DNA from: Actinomycetospora chibensis
Lineage (GTDB): Bacteria; Actinomycetota; Actinomycetes; Mycobacteriales; Pseudonocardiaceae
Assembly: GCF_028737215.1 (NCBI RefSeq)
Contig: NZ_JAQZAM010000002.1
Location: 186,001-250,000 of the forward strand
DNA: 64,000 nucleotides
Direction of reading: 5' to 3'
The notes under the pieces are model-generated. The model saw only the letters and a list, made by a program, of their open reading frames with translations, was not told the DNA's origin and ran no database searches. Below are positions 26,134 through 34,558 of this stretch, in pieces (position 1 is the stretch's first letter; every line of letters begins with the position of its first letter). The translations under genes were made by a program, and so were the position numbers.

Positions 26134-26967
26134 CTATCCGCGACGGACGGCCCCCGGACCCCCGTCGTCCCATCCAGTGGAAACGGGATCCCGCAGGGCG
26201 GCGGCGAGGCGCCGGGCCCCCTCGCGGATCGCGCGCTCGAGGCGGCTCCGGCGGTCGGCGATGCTGCCCGGCCCGCCGGCCGGGACGACGGGCACGGCCA
26301 CGGCGACGGCCCCGACGAGCGTCGGGACTCCGGCCTCGGACCTCCGCACGGGCGCCGCCATGCACGCGAGCCGCTCACGGAACTCGCCCCGGTCGATGGC
26401 GAGGTCGTTGCGCCGCACACCGGTGAGCTCGCGCTCGAGCGCGTCCCGCTCGGTCATCGTCCGGTAGGCGTGCGCAGGCAGCCCGTCGCGGTCGAGGATC
26501 GCGCGGCGGGTCACCTCGTCGGCCTCGGCGAGCAGCAGCTTGCCGATCGCCGTGGCGTGCAGCGCGCCCCGCCAGTCCGAGATCACGGGTACCGGGTGGT
26601 CGGCGCAGTCGTCGTGGGCGACGACCACCACGTCCCCGTCGCGGAACGCCGCGTACAGCGCGCCCGCCTGCGCCGTGCTGTGCACCTCGCCGAGGATCCC
26701 GCCGAGCCCTCGCGGCACGGGCAGCTGGGCGACGAGACGGTCGTGCAACGCCGGGAGCTTGGGGCCGAGACCGAAGCCGCGCGAGGCCTCCAGCCGCACG
26801 AGGTAGCCGTCGGTCACGAGGCTCTCGAGGAGGTGATAGGTCGTCGAGAGGTTGTACTCGAGGCGCCGGGCGACGGCCTTCGCGCTGATCCCGTCACCGG
26901 CCGCCGCGACGACCTCGAGCACCTGCAGGGCGCGGTGCACCGACGAGAGCGCGCTCACAGCACCCAT
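26134..26967 (-). CDS. IclR-family transcriptional regulator
   Basis: 277 residues from ATG 26967. The N-terminal winged helix (SSVHRALQVLEVVAAAGDGISAKAVARRLEYNLSTTYHLLESLVTDGYL) is followed by the IclR effector domain with ALHATAIGKLLLAE and a C-terminal VGAVAVAVPVVPAG. The last 25 residues are Gly/Asp-rich and end next to the methyltransferase start, ten bases away. The aldo/keto reductase gene lies 17 bases upstream on the same strand, so AKR, IclR and methyltransferase may form one transcript. The ligand is unknown. Confidence 0.88.
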   Translation of the reverse strand: MGAVSALSSVHRALQVLEVVAAAGDGISAKAVARRLEYNLSTTYHLLESLVTDGYLVRLEASRGFGLGPKLPALHDRLVAQLPVPRGLGGILGEVHSTAQAGALYAAFRDGDVVVVAHDDCADHPVPVISDWRGALHATAIGKLLLAEADEVTRRAILDRDGLPAHAYRTMTERDALERELTGVRRNDLAIDRGEFRERLACMAAPVRRSEAGVPTLVGAVAVAVPVVPAGGPGSIADRRSRLERAIREGARRLAAALRDPVSTGWDDGGPGAVRRG

Positions 26968-26984
26968 GACACCTCAAGCGGCGC

Positions 26985-27965
26985 TCACCCCGCCAGCCGA
27001 GTGTCCTCCGACGCCTCGGTGAGGGCCGCCAGCTCGTCGGGGGCGAGCGTCAGTTCGGCCATCGGCAGGATCGTGCCGAGCTGCTCGACGGTGCGCGCGC
27101 TCGCGATCGGCGCGGTGACGGTCGGCTGCGCGGCGAGCCACGCCAGCGCGACGGCGGCCGGCGGGACGGCGTGGGCGCCCGCGACCTCGTCCAGTACCCC
27201 GAGCACCCGCTCGCCCCGCGCGTCGAGGTAGGCCACGGCGCCCCCGGCGCGCGCCGAGGCCATCGGGCCGCTGGTGTCCGGCGGCGCGTCACCGGGCCGG
27301 TACTTCCCCGTGAGGAAGCCCTTGGCCAGCGCGAAGTACGGCATGACGCCGAGGTCCGCCGACGAGACGATCTCGGCCAGCTCGTCCTCGTAACCCGCGC
27401 GCTCGACGAGGTTGTAGTGCGGTTGCAGCGCCACGGGACGCGCGAGCCCGTGGCGCTCGGAGAGCGTGAGCACCGTCGAGAGCCGCTCCGCGGAGTAGTT
27501 CGACAGCCCCACGTACCGGATCTTCCCGGCCCGCACGAGCTCGTCGAACGCCCCGAGCGTGTCCTCCACCGGCGTGTCCGGGTCGTCGCGGTGGGCGTAG
27601 TAGAGGTCGATGTGGTCGGTGCGCAGGCGCCGCAGCGAGTCGTCGCAGGCGGCGCGCAGGTTCTCCGGCGAGAGCCCGGGGCGCTCCGGCCACGAGCCGA
27701 CCTTGGTGGCGACGACCACCTCGTCGCGCACCCCGCGCTCGGCCATCCAGTCGCCCAGCACCCGCTCGGAGTCGCCGCCGGTGTTGCCCTCGACCCGCCA
27801 GGTGTAGGAGTCGGCGGTGTCCACGAAGTTCCCGCCGGCCGCCCGGTAGGCATCGAGCACCGCGAACGAGGTCGGCGCGTCCGCCGTCCACCCGAACACG
27901 TTGCCGCCGAGGCAGAGGGGGTGGACGTCGAGCTCCGTACGGGGGATCCGGACGCGTGCGGCCAT
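26985..27965 (-). CDS. Aldo/keto reductase
   Basis: 326 residues from ATG 27965. The catalytic tetrad is visible: Asp and Tyr in DTADSYTW, Lys in VVVATKVG and His in LYYAHRDD. YVGLSNYSAERL and the C-terminal PIASARTVEQL (phosphate binding of NADPH) confirm the (beta/alpha)8 AKR family. It reduces aldehydes or ketones with NADPH; the substrate is unknown. The minus-strand frame continues open far upstream through the antisense of the GH65 gene, but that extension is an artefact of high GC content. It is divergent from the GH65 gene across a 132-base gap. Confidence 0.92.
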   Translation of the reverse strand: MAARVRIPRTELDVHPLCLGGNVFGWTADAPTSFAVLDAYRAAGGNFVDTADSYTWRVEGNTGGDSERVLGDWMAERGVRDEVVVATKVGSWPERPGLSPENLRAACDDSLRRLRTDHIDLYYAHRDDPDTPVEDTLGAFDELVRAGKIRYVGLSNYSAERLSTVLTLSERHGLARPVALQPHYNLVERAGYEDELAEIVSSADLGVMPYFALAKGFLTGKYRPGDAPPDTSGPMASARAGGAVAYLDARGERVLGVLDEVAGAHAVPPAAVALAWLAAQPTVTAPIASARTVEQLGTILPMAELTLAPDELAALTEASEDTRLAG

Positions 27966-28097
27966 GCGTACCACCGTATTCCCGCCCCTGTCACACGCGG
28001 CGGCTACGCTCCCGCGCACCCGAGCAGGAGATCGACGACGTCTCCTCAGGGAGGTGGGGCGCGGACCGCGCGCATCCGGAGTGGACGAGGAGACCCC

Positions 28098-30455
28098 GTG
28101 ATCACGAACGCGTTCCGCGTCGACCCCTGGACGATCCACGAAGCGCACGTCGACCTCGACGCGCTGCCCCAGACCGAATCCCTGTTCGCGCTGGCCAACG
28201 GGCACGTGGGGATGCGCGGCAACCTGGACGAGGGGGAGCCGCACGCGATGCCGGGCACCTACCTCAACTCGTTCTTCGAGTCCCGCCCGCTGCCGCACGC
28301 CGAGGGCGGGTTCGGCTTCCCGGACGAGGGCCAGACGCTGGTCAACGTCCCCAACGGCAAGCTGATCCGGGTGCTCGTCGACGACGAGCCGCTCGACGTG
28401 CGCTACGGCCAGGTGCGCGCGCACAGCCGCACGCTCGACATGCGCGCGGGCACGCTGACCCGCCACGTCGACTGGGTCTCCCCCAACGGCCAGCGGGTGA
28501 CGGTGACGTCGGAGCGGCTCGTGTCGTTCTCGCAGCGGTCGGTGGCGGCGATCTCCTACGAGGTCGGTGTGCCCGAGGACGCCGGCTCGGACGCGCTGCT
28601 CGTCGTCCAGTCCGAGCTCTTCGCGAACGAGCAGATGCCGGTCATCGAGGGCGACCCGCGCGTCGCGGCCGCGCTGCACGACGTCCTGGTGCCCGAGCAC
28701 CACTCGAACTCCAGCCACGGCGCGCGCATGACCCACCAGACGCGGCGGTCCGAGCTGCGGGTCGGCGCGGCCATGGAGCACCAGGTCTTCGGGCCCGACG
28801 ACGCCCAGGTCACGAGCTCGTGCTCCAACAACGTCGGACGCACCACGGTGATCACCCGACTCAAGCCCGGCCAGACCCTCCGCGTGGTCAAGTACATGGC
28901 CTACGGCTGGTCGAGCCAGCGCTCCCAGCCCGCGATCGTCGACCAGGTCGAGGCCGCGCTCGACGCCTCGGTCTACACCGGCTGGGACGGGCTCGTCGCC
29001 GCGCAGCGCAAGTACCTCGACGCATTCTGGGACAAGGCCGACCTCGAGATCGACGGCGACCCGCGGCTGCAGCAGGCGCTGCGGTTCTGCCTCTACCAGG
29101 TGCTGCAGGCGGGCGCGCGGGCCGAGCACCGGGCGATCGGCGCCAAGGGCCTCACCGGGCAGGGCTACGACGGGCACTGCTTCTGGGACGGCGAGACGTT
29201 CGTGCTGCCGGTGTTCATGTACACCCAGCCGCGGGCGGCCGCCGACGCGCTGCGCTGGCGCCACAGCACCCTCGACATCGCCTACGCGCACGCCGAGCAC
29301 CTGGGCCTCAAGGGCGCCGCGTTCGCCTGGCGGACGATCAACGGCGAGGAGTGCTCGGGCTACTGGCCCGCGGGCACCGCCGCGTTCCACGTCAACGCCG
29401 ACATCGCCGACGCCGCCATGCGCTACGTCGCGGCGACCGACGACAAGGAGTTCGAGCGCGAGATCGGCGTCGACCTGCTGGTGGCCACCGCGCGGCTGTG
29501 GCGCTCGCTGGGCCACCACGACAGCGACAGCGCGTTCCGCATCGACGGCGTCACCGGCCCCGACGAGTACTCCGCGGTGGCCGACAACAACGTGTACACG
29601 AACCTCATGGCGCAGAAGAACCTGCGCGGCGCGGCCGACGCCGCGGTCCGCTGGCCCCGCGAGGCCGAGCGGCTGCACGTCACCCCCGAGGAGGTCGCGA
29701 GCTGGCGCAGTGCGGCGAGCGCGATGGTGATCCCGTTCGACGAGGCCCTGGGCATCCACCAGCAGAGCGAGGGCTTCACCCGCCACGCGGTGTGGGACTT
29801 CGAGAACACGCCCGAGGACACCTACCCCCTGCTGCTCAACTACCCGTACTTCGACCTCTACCGCAAGCAGGTCGTCAAGCAGCCCGACCTCGTCCTCGCC
29901 ATGGTCCAGTGCCCGGACGCGTTCACCCCGCAGCAGAAGCACGACAACTTCGTCTACTACGAGCGGATCACCGTCCGGGACTCGTCGCTCTCGCCCGGCA
30001 CGCTCGCCGTGATGGCCGCCGAGACCGGCCACCTCGACCTCGCCTACGACTACCTGTGCGAATCGGCGCAGATGGACCTCGCCGACCTCGAGCACAACGT
30101 CCGCGACGGCGTGCACCTCGCGGCCATGAGCAGCGCCTGGACCGCGGTCGTGCTGGGCCTCGGCGGGATGCGCACCCACGACGGGCGACTGTCCTTCGCG
30201 CCCCGCCTGCCCGAGGCACTCTCCGGGCTGCGGTTCCGCATCCAGTGGCGCGGGCGCTCGGTGCACATCGCCGTCGCGGGCGCCGAGACCACCTACACCC
30301 TCGAGCACGGCGACGACCTCGAGCTCAGCCACCACGACGAGAAGTTCACGCTGAGCGTCGACGGTCCGGTGACCCTCGACGTCCCGCCGGCCCCCGAGAT
30401 CGGGGAGGTCGAGCAGCCGGCCGGCCGGGCGCCGCTGTTCCGACGCCACTCGTAG
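28098..30455 (+). CDS. Glycoside hydrolase family 65 (maltose/trehalose/kojibiose phosphorylase-type)
   Basis: 785 residues from GTG 28098, with a GAGGAG ribosome-binding site seven bases upstream. It shows the full GH65 plan: N-terminal beta-sandwich starting ALPQTESLFALANGHVGMRGN, a linker, an (alpha/alpha)6 barrel with YDGHCFWDGETFVLPVF and GVTGPDEYSAVADNN (catalytic acid E490), the phosphate-loop region around GIHQQSEGF and KQPDLVLAM, and a C-terminal sheet. Members split or make alpha-linked glucose disaccharides with inorganic phosphate. The product specificity is uncertain; the beta-phosphoglucomutase partner often found beside bacterial GH65 genes is absent here. Confidence 0.93.
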   Translation: MITNAFRVDPWTIHEAHVDLDALPQTESLFALANGHVGMRGNLDEGEPHAMPGTYLNSFFESRPLPHAEGGFGFPDEGQTLVNVPNGKLIRVLVDDEPLDVRYGQVRAHSRTLDMRAGTLTRHVDWVSPNGQRVTVTSERLVSFSQRSVAAISYEVGVPEDAGSDALLVVQSELFANEQMPVIEGDPRVAAALHDVLVPEHHSNSSHGARMTHQTRRSELRVGAAMEHQVFGPDDAQVTSSCSNNVGRTTVITRLKPGQTLRVVKYMAYGWSSQRSQPAIVDQVEAALDASVYTGWDGLVAAQRKYLDAFWDKADLEIDGDPRLQQALRFCLYQVLQAGARAEHRAIGAKGLTGQGYDGHCFWDGETFVLPVFMYTQPRAAADALRWRHSTLDIAYAHAEHLGLKGAAFAWRTINGEECSGYWPAGTAAFHVNADIADAAMRYVAATDDKEFEREIGVDLLVATARLWRSLGHHDSDSAFRIDGVTGPDEYSAVADNNVYTNLMAQKNLRGAADAAVRWPREAERLHVTPEEVASWRSAASAMVIPFDEALGIHQQSEGFTRHAVWDFENTPEDTYPLLLNYPYFDLYRKQVVKQPDLVLAMVQCPDAFTPQQKHDNFVYYERITVRDSSLSPGTLAVMAAETGHLDLAYDYLCESAQMDLADLEHNVRDGVHLAAMSSAWTAVVLGLGGMRTHDGRLSFAPRLPEALSGLRFRIQWRGRSVHIAVAGAETTYTLEHGDDLELSHHDEKFTLSVDGPVTLDVPPAPEIGEVEQPAGRAPLFRRHS

Positions 30456-30464
30456 ATCGCAGGG

Positions 30465-30863
30465 TCAGGAGCGCAGGCGACTCGCCACCGGGATGATCCG
30501 GTGGCGCCGGGACGCCCCGCACACGCCGAGCGCGCGCCAGGGCAGCGAGGGTCCCGGCGACTGGTAGCGCGAGCGACCGGGGTGCCACAGCCCGTCGGCA
30601 CCGCGGTCCCACCGGGCGACGGAGGGCACCTGGCCGAGCACCGTCACGGCCACGACGTCCGTGGGCTCGGGGTCGACGGCGACGTCCCAGCCCTCGCCGC
30701 TGACCGGCAGGCCGCAGCGGCAGTGCGTCAGCGTCGCGCGGTGTCCGGTGGCGGTGGTCGTCAGGACCCCGCAGGCGGGCTCGGTCGGCAGGATCCAGGC
30801 GTCCCGGCCGGGGAACACGGCGCGTGCCGCCTCCACCGCGGGCTCCACACGACGGTCGGACAC
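30465..30863 (-). CDS. Small hypothetical protein divergent from the XRE regulator
   Basis: 132 residues from GTG 30863; ATG 30938 is an in-frame alternative but would extend into the AT-richer promoter region. Visible features are ARAVFPGRDAWILPTEPACGV, a cysteine motif LTHCRCGLPVSG and a C-terminal WRALGVCGASRRHRI. I do not recognise the family. It converges on the GH65 gene (nine bases apart) and shares the promoter gap with the XRE gene. Coding bias and frame look real, but it could be lineage-specific. Confidence 0.55.
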   Translation of the reverse strand: MSDRRVEPAVEAARAVFPGRDAWILPTEPACGVLTTTATGHRATLTHCRCGLPVSGEGWDVAVDPEPTDVVAVTVLGQVPSVARWDRGADGLWHPGRSRYQSPGPSLPWRALGVCGASRRHRIIPVASRLRS

Positions 30864-30999
30864 CGGGGCCTCCGCGTCACGCGTCCGGTGGGTTACATGT
30901 AGAGCAAAGAGTAGTTTGCCGGTTGCTGTCGGCTCCACTGGCTACCCTCCCCCGGACGAACGGCGCCGATCGGTGGCGTCGCGGGCCCGGGGGGAGGGC
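30864..30999. promoter_or_regulatory. Divergent promoter region, relatively AT-rich
   Basis: The stretch 30890-30925 (TTACATGTAGAGCAAAGAGTAGTTTGCC) is clearly poorer in G+C than its surroundings. It lies between two divergent starts and is the natural site for both promoters. ACATGT is a short palindrome inside it. No single -35/-10 pair with correct spacing stands out. Confidence 0.4.
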
Positions 31000-31875
31000 G
31001 TGGTCGACCGCAACGGGGCCGGACCCGACCGGATCGATCCCAGCGCGCTGCGCTGGTTGATCGGTCACGAGCTCCGGGCCGCCCGGGAACAGGCCGGGCA
31101 CACCCAGTCGGCCGCGGCCCGGGTGCTGAGCTGCACCCACGCCAAGATCAATTATCTGGAGCAGGGCAAGAACCAGCAACGCCCCGACGAGGTCGGCATG
31201 CTCCTGCGGTCCTACGGCGCCGACCCCGGCGACGTGGAACGCCTCGCGTCGCTCGCGTCGGCCTCCGACCGCGGCACGTGGTGGGCGCCGTTCGCGGACG
31301 TCGTGCCCGACTGGCTGCGCACCTTCGTGGGCCTCGAGGGCCTGGCGGCGGCATCGTTCGCATACGAGCCGTTGCTGCTCCACGGGCTGCTGCAGACCCG
31401 CGCCTACGCCACGGCCCTGCTCGTCGATCCCCTGCGCGTCCCGGTCGTCGACGTGGAGCGCGTCGTCGGCCTGCGCCTCGCGCGCCAGCAGCGCCTCCAC
31501 GACCGGGCGCGCCCGCTGCAGTACGAGGCGGTGATCGAGGAGACGATCCTCGACCGTCTCGTCGGCGGCCCCGCGGTGATGGCCGAGCAGCTCGACCACC
31601 TGCTCACCCTCTCGGCGCAGGACAACGTCACCATCCGGGTGATGCCGTTGGCGGTCGCCGTCCACGACGGGCTCGACGGCGAGTTCACCCTGCTCGATTT
31701 CGACGTTGCGCGATCGATCGGTTACGTGGAGTTCCAGGACGGAGCGGTCTACGTTCAAGATCCTGACCGGATTGGCGGATACCGCACGGCCGCTGTCAGA
31801 CTCCGCGACGCGGCGCTGCCGGTGGACGCCTCCCTGGAGGTGATCCGGAGCCGCCGCACGGCGCTGGACTTCTGA
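31000..31875 (+). CDS. XRE-family regulator with DUF5753 domain (Scr1/WhiJ-like)
   Basis: 291 residues from GTG 31000 (GGGGAGG just upstream); GTG 30973 is possible. The N-terminal helix-turn-helix reads LRAAREQAGHTQSAAARVLSCTHAKINYLEQGKNQQRPDEVGMLL. The C-terminal DUF5753 ligand-like domain carries FAYEPLLLHGLLQTRAYA, RLARQQRLHDRARPLQYEAVIEE and VTIRVMPLAVAVHDG. Such regulators are numerous in actinobacteria and usually precede a DUF397 gene, as here, 61 bases downstream. WhiJ-type systems regulate development; the pair may work as regulator and antagonist. Confidence 0.92.
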   Translation: MVDRNGAGPDRIDPSALRWLIGHELRAAREQAGHTQSAAARVLSCTHAKINYLEQGKNQQRPDEVGMLLRSYGADPGDVERLASLASASDRGTWWAPFADVVPDWLRTFVGLEGLAAASFAYEPLLLHGLLQTRAYATALLVDPLRVPVVDVERVVGLRLARQQRLHDRARPLQYEAVIEETILDRLVGGPAVMAEQLDHLLTLSAQDNVTIRVMPLAVAVHDGLDGEFTLLDFDVARSIGYVEFQDGAVYVQDPDRIGGYRTAAVRLRDAALPVDASLEVIRSRRTALDF

Positions 31876-31936
31876 GCCACGTGGACGCCTCCGGCGCCGG
31901 CATTCGCCGTACCGCTCCCCCGGTGCAAGGAGACAC

Positions 31937-32293
31937 ATGGCCACGACGCACGGATGGCGGACCTCCAGCTTCAGCTCCAACGGCGCGAGCTGCGTCGAGG
32001 TCCTCGAGGCCGACGGCGCCACCTACCTGCGCGACACCAAGTCCCACGGCGAGGGTGCCGTGCTGCACCTCGACGGGCCGGCGTGGGCGGCGTTCCTGCG
32101 CGAGGTCGCGCACGACGCCCCGTCCGCCAACGGGGCGGTGGAGGTCACGGCCGACGAGGACGGCGGCCGCCTCGTGCGCGAGACCTCCTCGGACGCCGTG
32201 CTGCTCTTCCGCCACGACGAGTGGACGGCCTTCCGGCGCGGGGTGCTCGCCGGCGAGTTCGGCGCGACGCCGACGGACCGACCCGGCCCCTAG
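31937..32293 (+). CDS. DUF397 protein, apparently with two DUF397-like units
   Basis: 118 residues; ATG 31937 has AAGGAG seven bases upstream. Residues 7-55 form a standard DUF397 unit (WRTSSFSSNGASCVEV ... YLRDTK ... AWAAFLREV). Residues 68-108 look like a second, degenerate unit (VEVTADEDGGRLVRETSSDAVLLFRHDEWTAFRRGVLAGEF). Most DUF397 proteins are 60-80 residues with one unit. It pairs with the XRE regulator upstream. Its TAG stop shares bases with the stop of the convergent kinase gene. Confidence 0.9.
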   Translation: MATTHGWRTSSFSSNGASCVEVLEADGATYLRDTKSHGEGAVLHLDGPAWAAFLREVAHDAPSANGAVEVTADEDGGRLVRETSSDAVLLFRHDEWTAFRRGVLAGEFGATPTDRPGP

Positions 32294-33735
32294 GGCGCCG
32301 GGAGCACCGGCTGCTCGTCGGTGCCGCCGGAGTCGGTGCCGGTGCCGGTGTCGGTGCCGCCGGTGCCGGGCTCCGGGATCGGGTTGGCCGGGACGCTGCG
32401 CGTCGTGGTCGTCGTGCGCTGCGTCGTGGGGACGACGGGCGGGGGCGCCACGGTCGTGGTCGGCGCCACGGTGGTGGTCCGCCGCGACCGCGTGGTCGTT
32501 TCCTCCTGCGTGGTGGTCGTGCTGCTCGACGTGAAGGCCGGGGGCGCCGCCGGGATCACGGGCGGCGCCGCCTCCTCACGGTTCGAGAGCAGGAAGTAGC
32601 CGCCCACGCCGCCGGCGAGCAGCAGCGCGAGCAGGGCGACGACCGCGGCGCGGCGACCGCGCCTCGGCGCCGGCTGCTCCGGGGCCGGCGCACCACCGAC
32701 CAGAGCCGTCGGGTCGGCGGCTCCGTAGCCCGCCGTGCCGTAGGTGGCCGCCGGGGCGTAGCCCCCGGGCGGCGTCCCCATCCGGCGCGTCGCGCCGCCC
32801 GTGGCCGGGCCGGCCATCGGGGCGTAGGCGGTGGGGCCGGTGCCGGTGCCCATCGCCGTCGTGCGCATGGCGCCGCTGCCGGTGACGGGCGCCGGGGCGA
32901 GCACGGTCTCGGCGTCCATCCCGCTCTCGCGGGCCAGCGCGCGGAGCTCGCCGACGACCTGCTCGGTGGTCGGGCGCTCCATCGGCTCGTCGCGCGTCAT
33001 CGCGGCCAGCAGACCGCCCAGCGGTCCGGGCAGCTCGGGCGGGATCTCCGGCGCGCGGTGCAGCCGGGCGACGGCCGCCTCGAGGGCGTTGCCCGGGTAC
33101 TCGCGCCGGGCGGTGATGCACTCGAGCAGCACGAGGCCCAGTGCGTAGACGTCGGATGCCGGACCGACCTGCTGGCCGCGCACCTGCTCCGGCGACAGGT
33201 AGGACGCCGTGCCGATGACCATGCCGGTGGCGGTGATGTTCGTGGCGTCGGCGAGCACGGCGATGCCGAAGTCCGACAGGTGCGGGCGCCCGTCCGTGTC
33301 GAGCAGCACGTTGCCGGGCTTGATGTCGCGGTGGACGACACCGTGACGGTGCACGTAGGTGAGCGCGTCGCCGAGCGCCGAGCCGAGCGCGACCACGTCG
33401 CCGAGCGCCAGCGGTCCGGTGCGGATGCGGTCGGCGAGGGACTCGCCCTCGATGAGCTGCATCACGAAGTAGGCGCGGTCGCGCTCCTGGCCGACGTCGT
33501 AGATCGTCACCAGGCCCGGGTGGTTCATCCCGGCCAGCGTCTGGACCTCGCGCTGCCGGCGGGACTCGTCGGCCTCGCCGACACCGGCCGGGAAGAGCTT
33601 GACCGCGACGTCGCGCCCGAGCAGCTCGTCCCGCGCCCGGTAGACCTCCGCCGCGCCGCCACGTCCGATGAGGTCGCCGAGGGTGTAGCGCCCGCCGCCC
33701 ACGGTGGGTGGCGGGCCCGCCTCCGTCGAACTCAC
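32290..33735 (-). CDS. Receptor-like Ser/Thr protein kinase with Thr-rich extracellular tail
   Basis: 481 residues from GTG 33735. The kinase domain (about 15-270) has LIGRGGAAEVYRA, the VAVKLF lysine, HRDIKPGNVL and SDFG, then an SPEQ P+1 region, so it should be active. A Gly/Ala/Pro-rich juxtamembrane segment follows. One membrane helix lies around residues 368-391. An outside tail of poly-Thr/Arg/Pro (TTTTQEETTTRSRRTTT) ends it; no PASTA or other sensor domain is seen. It is not part of the pknA/pknB cluster and its signal is unknown. The minus frame stays open far upstream of 33735 as GC artefact. Confidence 0.9.
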   Translation of the reverse strand: MSSTEAGPPPTVGGGRYTLGDLIGRGGAAEVYRARDELLGRDVAVKLFPAGVGEADESRRQREVQTLAGMNHPGLVTIYDVGQERDRAYFVMQLIEGESLADRIRTGPLALGDVVALGSALGDALTYVHRHGVVHRDIKPGNVLLDTDGRPHLSDFGIAVLADATNITATGMVIGTASYLSPEQVRGQQVGPASDVYALGLVLLECITARREYPGNALEAAVARLHRAPEIPPELPGPLGGLLAAMTRDEPMERPTTEQVVGELRALARESGMDAETVLAPAPVTGSGAMRTTAMGTGTGPTAYAPMAGPATGGATRRMGTPPGGYAPAATYGTAGYGAADPTALVGGAPAPEQPAPRRGRRAAVVALLALLLAGGVGGYFLLSNREEAAPPVIPAAPPAFTSSSTTTTQEETTTRSRRTTTVAPTTTVAPPPVVPTTQRTTTTTRSVPANPIPEPGTGGTDTGTGTDSGGTDEQPVLPAP

Positions 33736-33988
33736 GCCCGCGCGCCTCCTCGATCCACGTGCTGCCGACCCTGTGCGTCGGCGTCGTCCCGTTCGGACAC
33801 AGGTGTCCGTCGGACCGCTGTCGAGTGCCCATCGTGCCTGGCCGCCCGGCGCGTCCGACGGCCACCCTGCCGCACGGGGTGCCTCCGGAACCAGCAGGGC
33901 CGGGCCGGGACCGGCTCCCGATCGGGTGTGGCACGGGTCGTGCCCCGGGTACCGTGCCAGCTCGAACCCCCGTCGGCCTGGAGGACCC

Positions 33989-34531
33989 ATGAGCCGTGAC
34001 GACTACGTGCAGCAGGGCAAGCAGTTCGCCAACGACCTGCGCGACACCGCGAGCAAGAAGGTCGCCGACAACGAGGACAGCATCCTCGGCGCCGTCGGCA
34101 AGGCGGCCCGTTGGGTCGACCAGAAGACCGGTGGCAAGTACGCCGACCGGATCGGCAAGGCGGAGGCCAAGGTCGGCGAGAGCGTCGGCCGGGTCGCCAA
34201 GCAGGGCACCGGTGAGCCGAAGGCCCCCGGCGCGGCGGCCGGCGACGGCACCGAGCCCGTGACGCCGCCGTCCGGCACCCGCCCGGCCGGCAGCCAGCCC
34301 CCCGGTACGCAGCCCCCCGGCAGCACCACGCCCACCGGGACCCCGGACGCGACCCCGCCGCACGCGGAGGGGGCGCCGGCCGGCCCCGGGGCCGCGACGA
34401 CGGGTCCCGGCCCGACCGAGCCCCCGACCGGGCCCGTCGGCCCGCCCACCCGGGGCGCCACCGAGCCGACGCGCCCCACGCACCCGCCGCGCGACGACGC
34501 CGCCGACTGGCCGCGCCCGCCGCAGTCGTGA
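33989..34531 (+). CDS. MT0933-like antitoxin-family protein with long proline-rich tail
   Basis: 180 residues; ATG 33989 has GGAGG six bases upstream. Residues 1-75 are charged and helical with a WVDQKTGGKYADRIGKAEAKVGESV segment. This resembles the Rv0909/MT0933 antitoxin family, whose KTGGKYADQVDK core is very similar. The remaining 105 residues are Pro/Gly/Thr-rich with short repeats (PPGTQPPG). MT0933 antitoxins normally pair with a small toxin (Rv0910-like START-fold protein). No such gene follows; the next gene is a thioesterase. So its antitoxin role is doubtful. Confidence 0.72.
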   Translation: MSRDDYVQQGKQFANDLRDTASKKVADNEDSILGAVGKAARWVDQKTGGKYADRIGKAEAKVGESVGRVAKQGTGEPKAPGAAAGDGTEPVTPPSGTRPAGSQPPGTQPPGSTTPTGTPDATPPHAEGAPAGPGAATTGPGPTEPPTGPVGPPTRGATEPTRPTHPPRDDAADWPRPPQS

Positions 34532-34558
34532 GGCCTCCCCGGAGCACCGGCGCCGCGC

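Noticed and set aside
27966-30449. Very long upstream extension of the aldo/keto reductase frame on the minus strand
   Set aside because: The part beyond 27965 is antisense to the GH65 catalytic gene and lacks any AKR-like sequence; high GC removes stops.
33989-34558. Toxin-antitoxin operon starting with the MT0933-like gene
   Set aside because: No toxin-like gene follows; the downstream gene is a normal acyl-CoA thioesterase.
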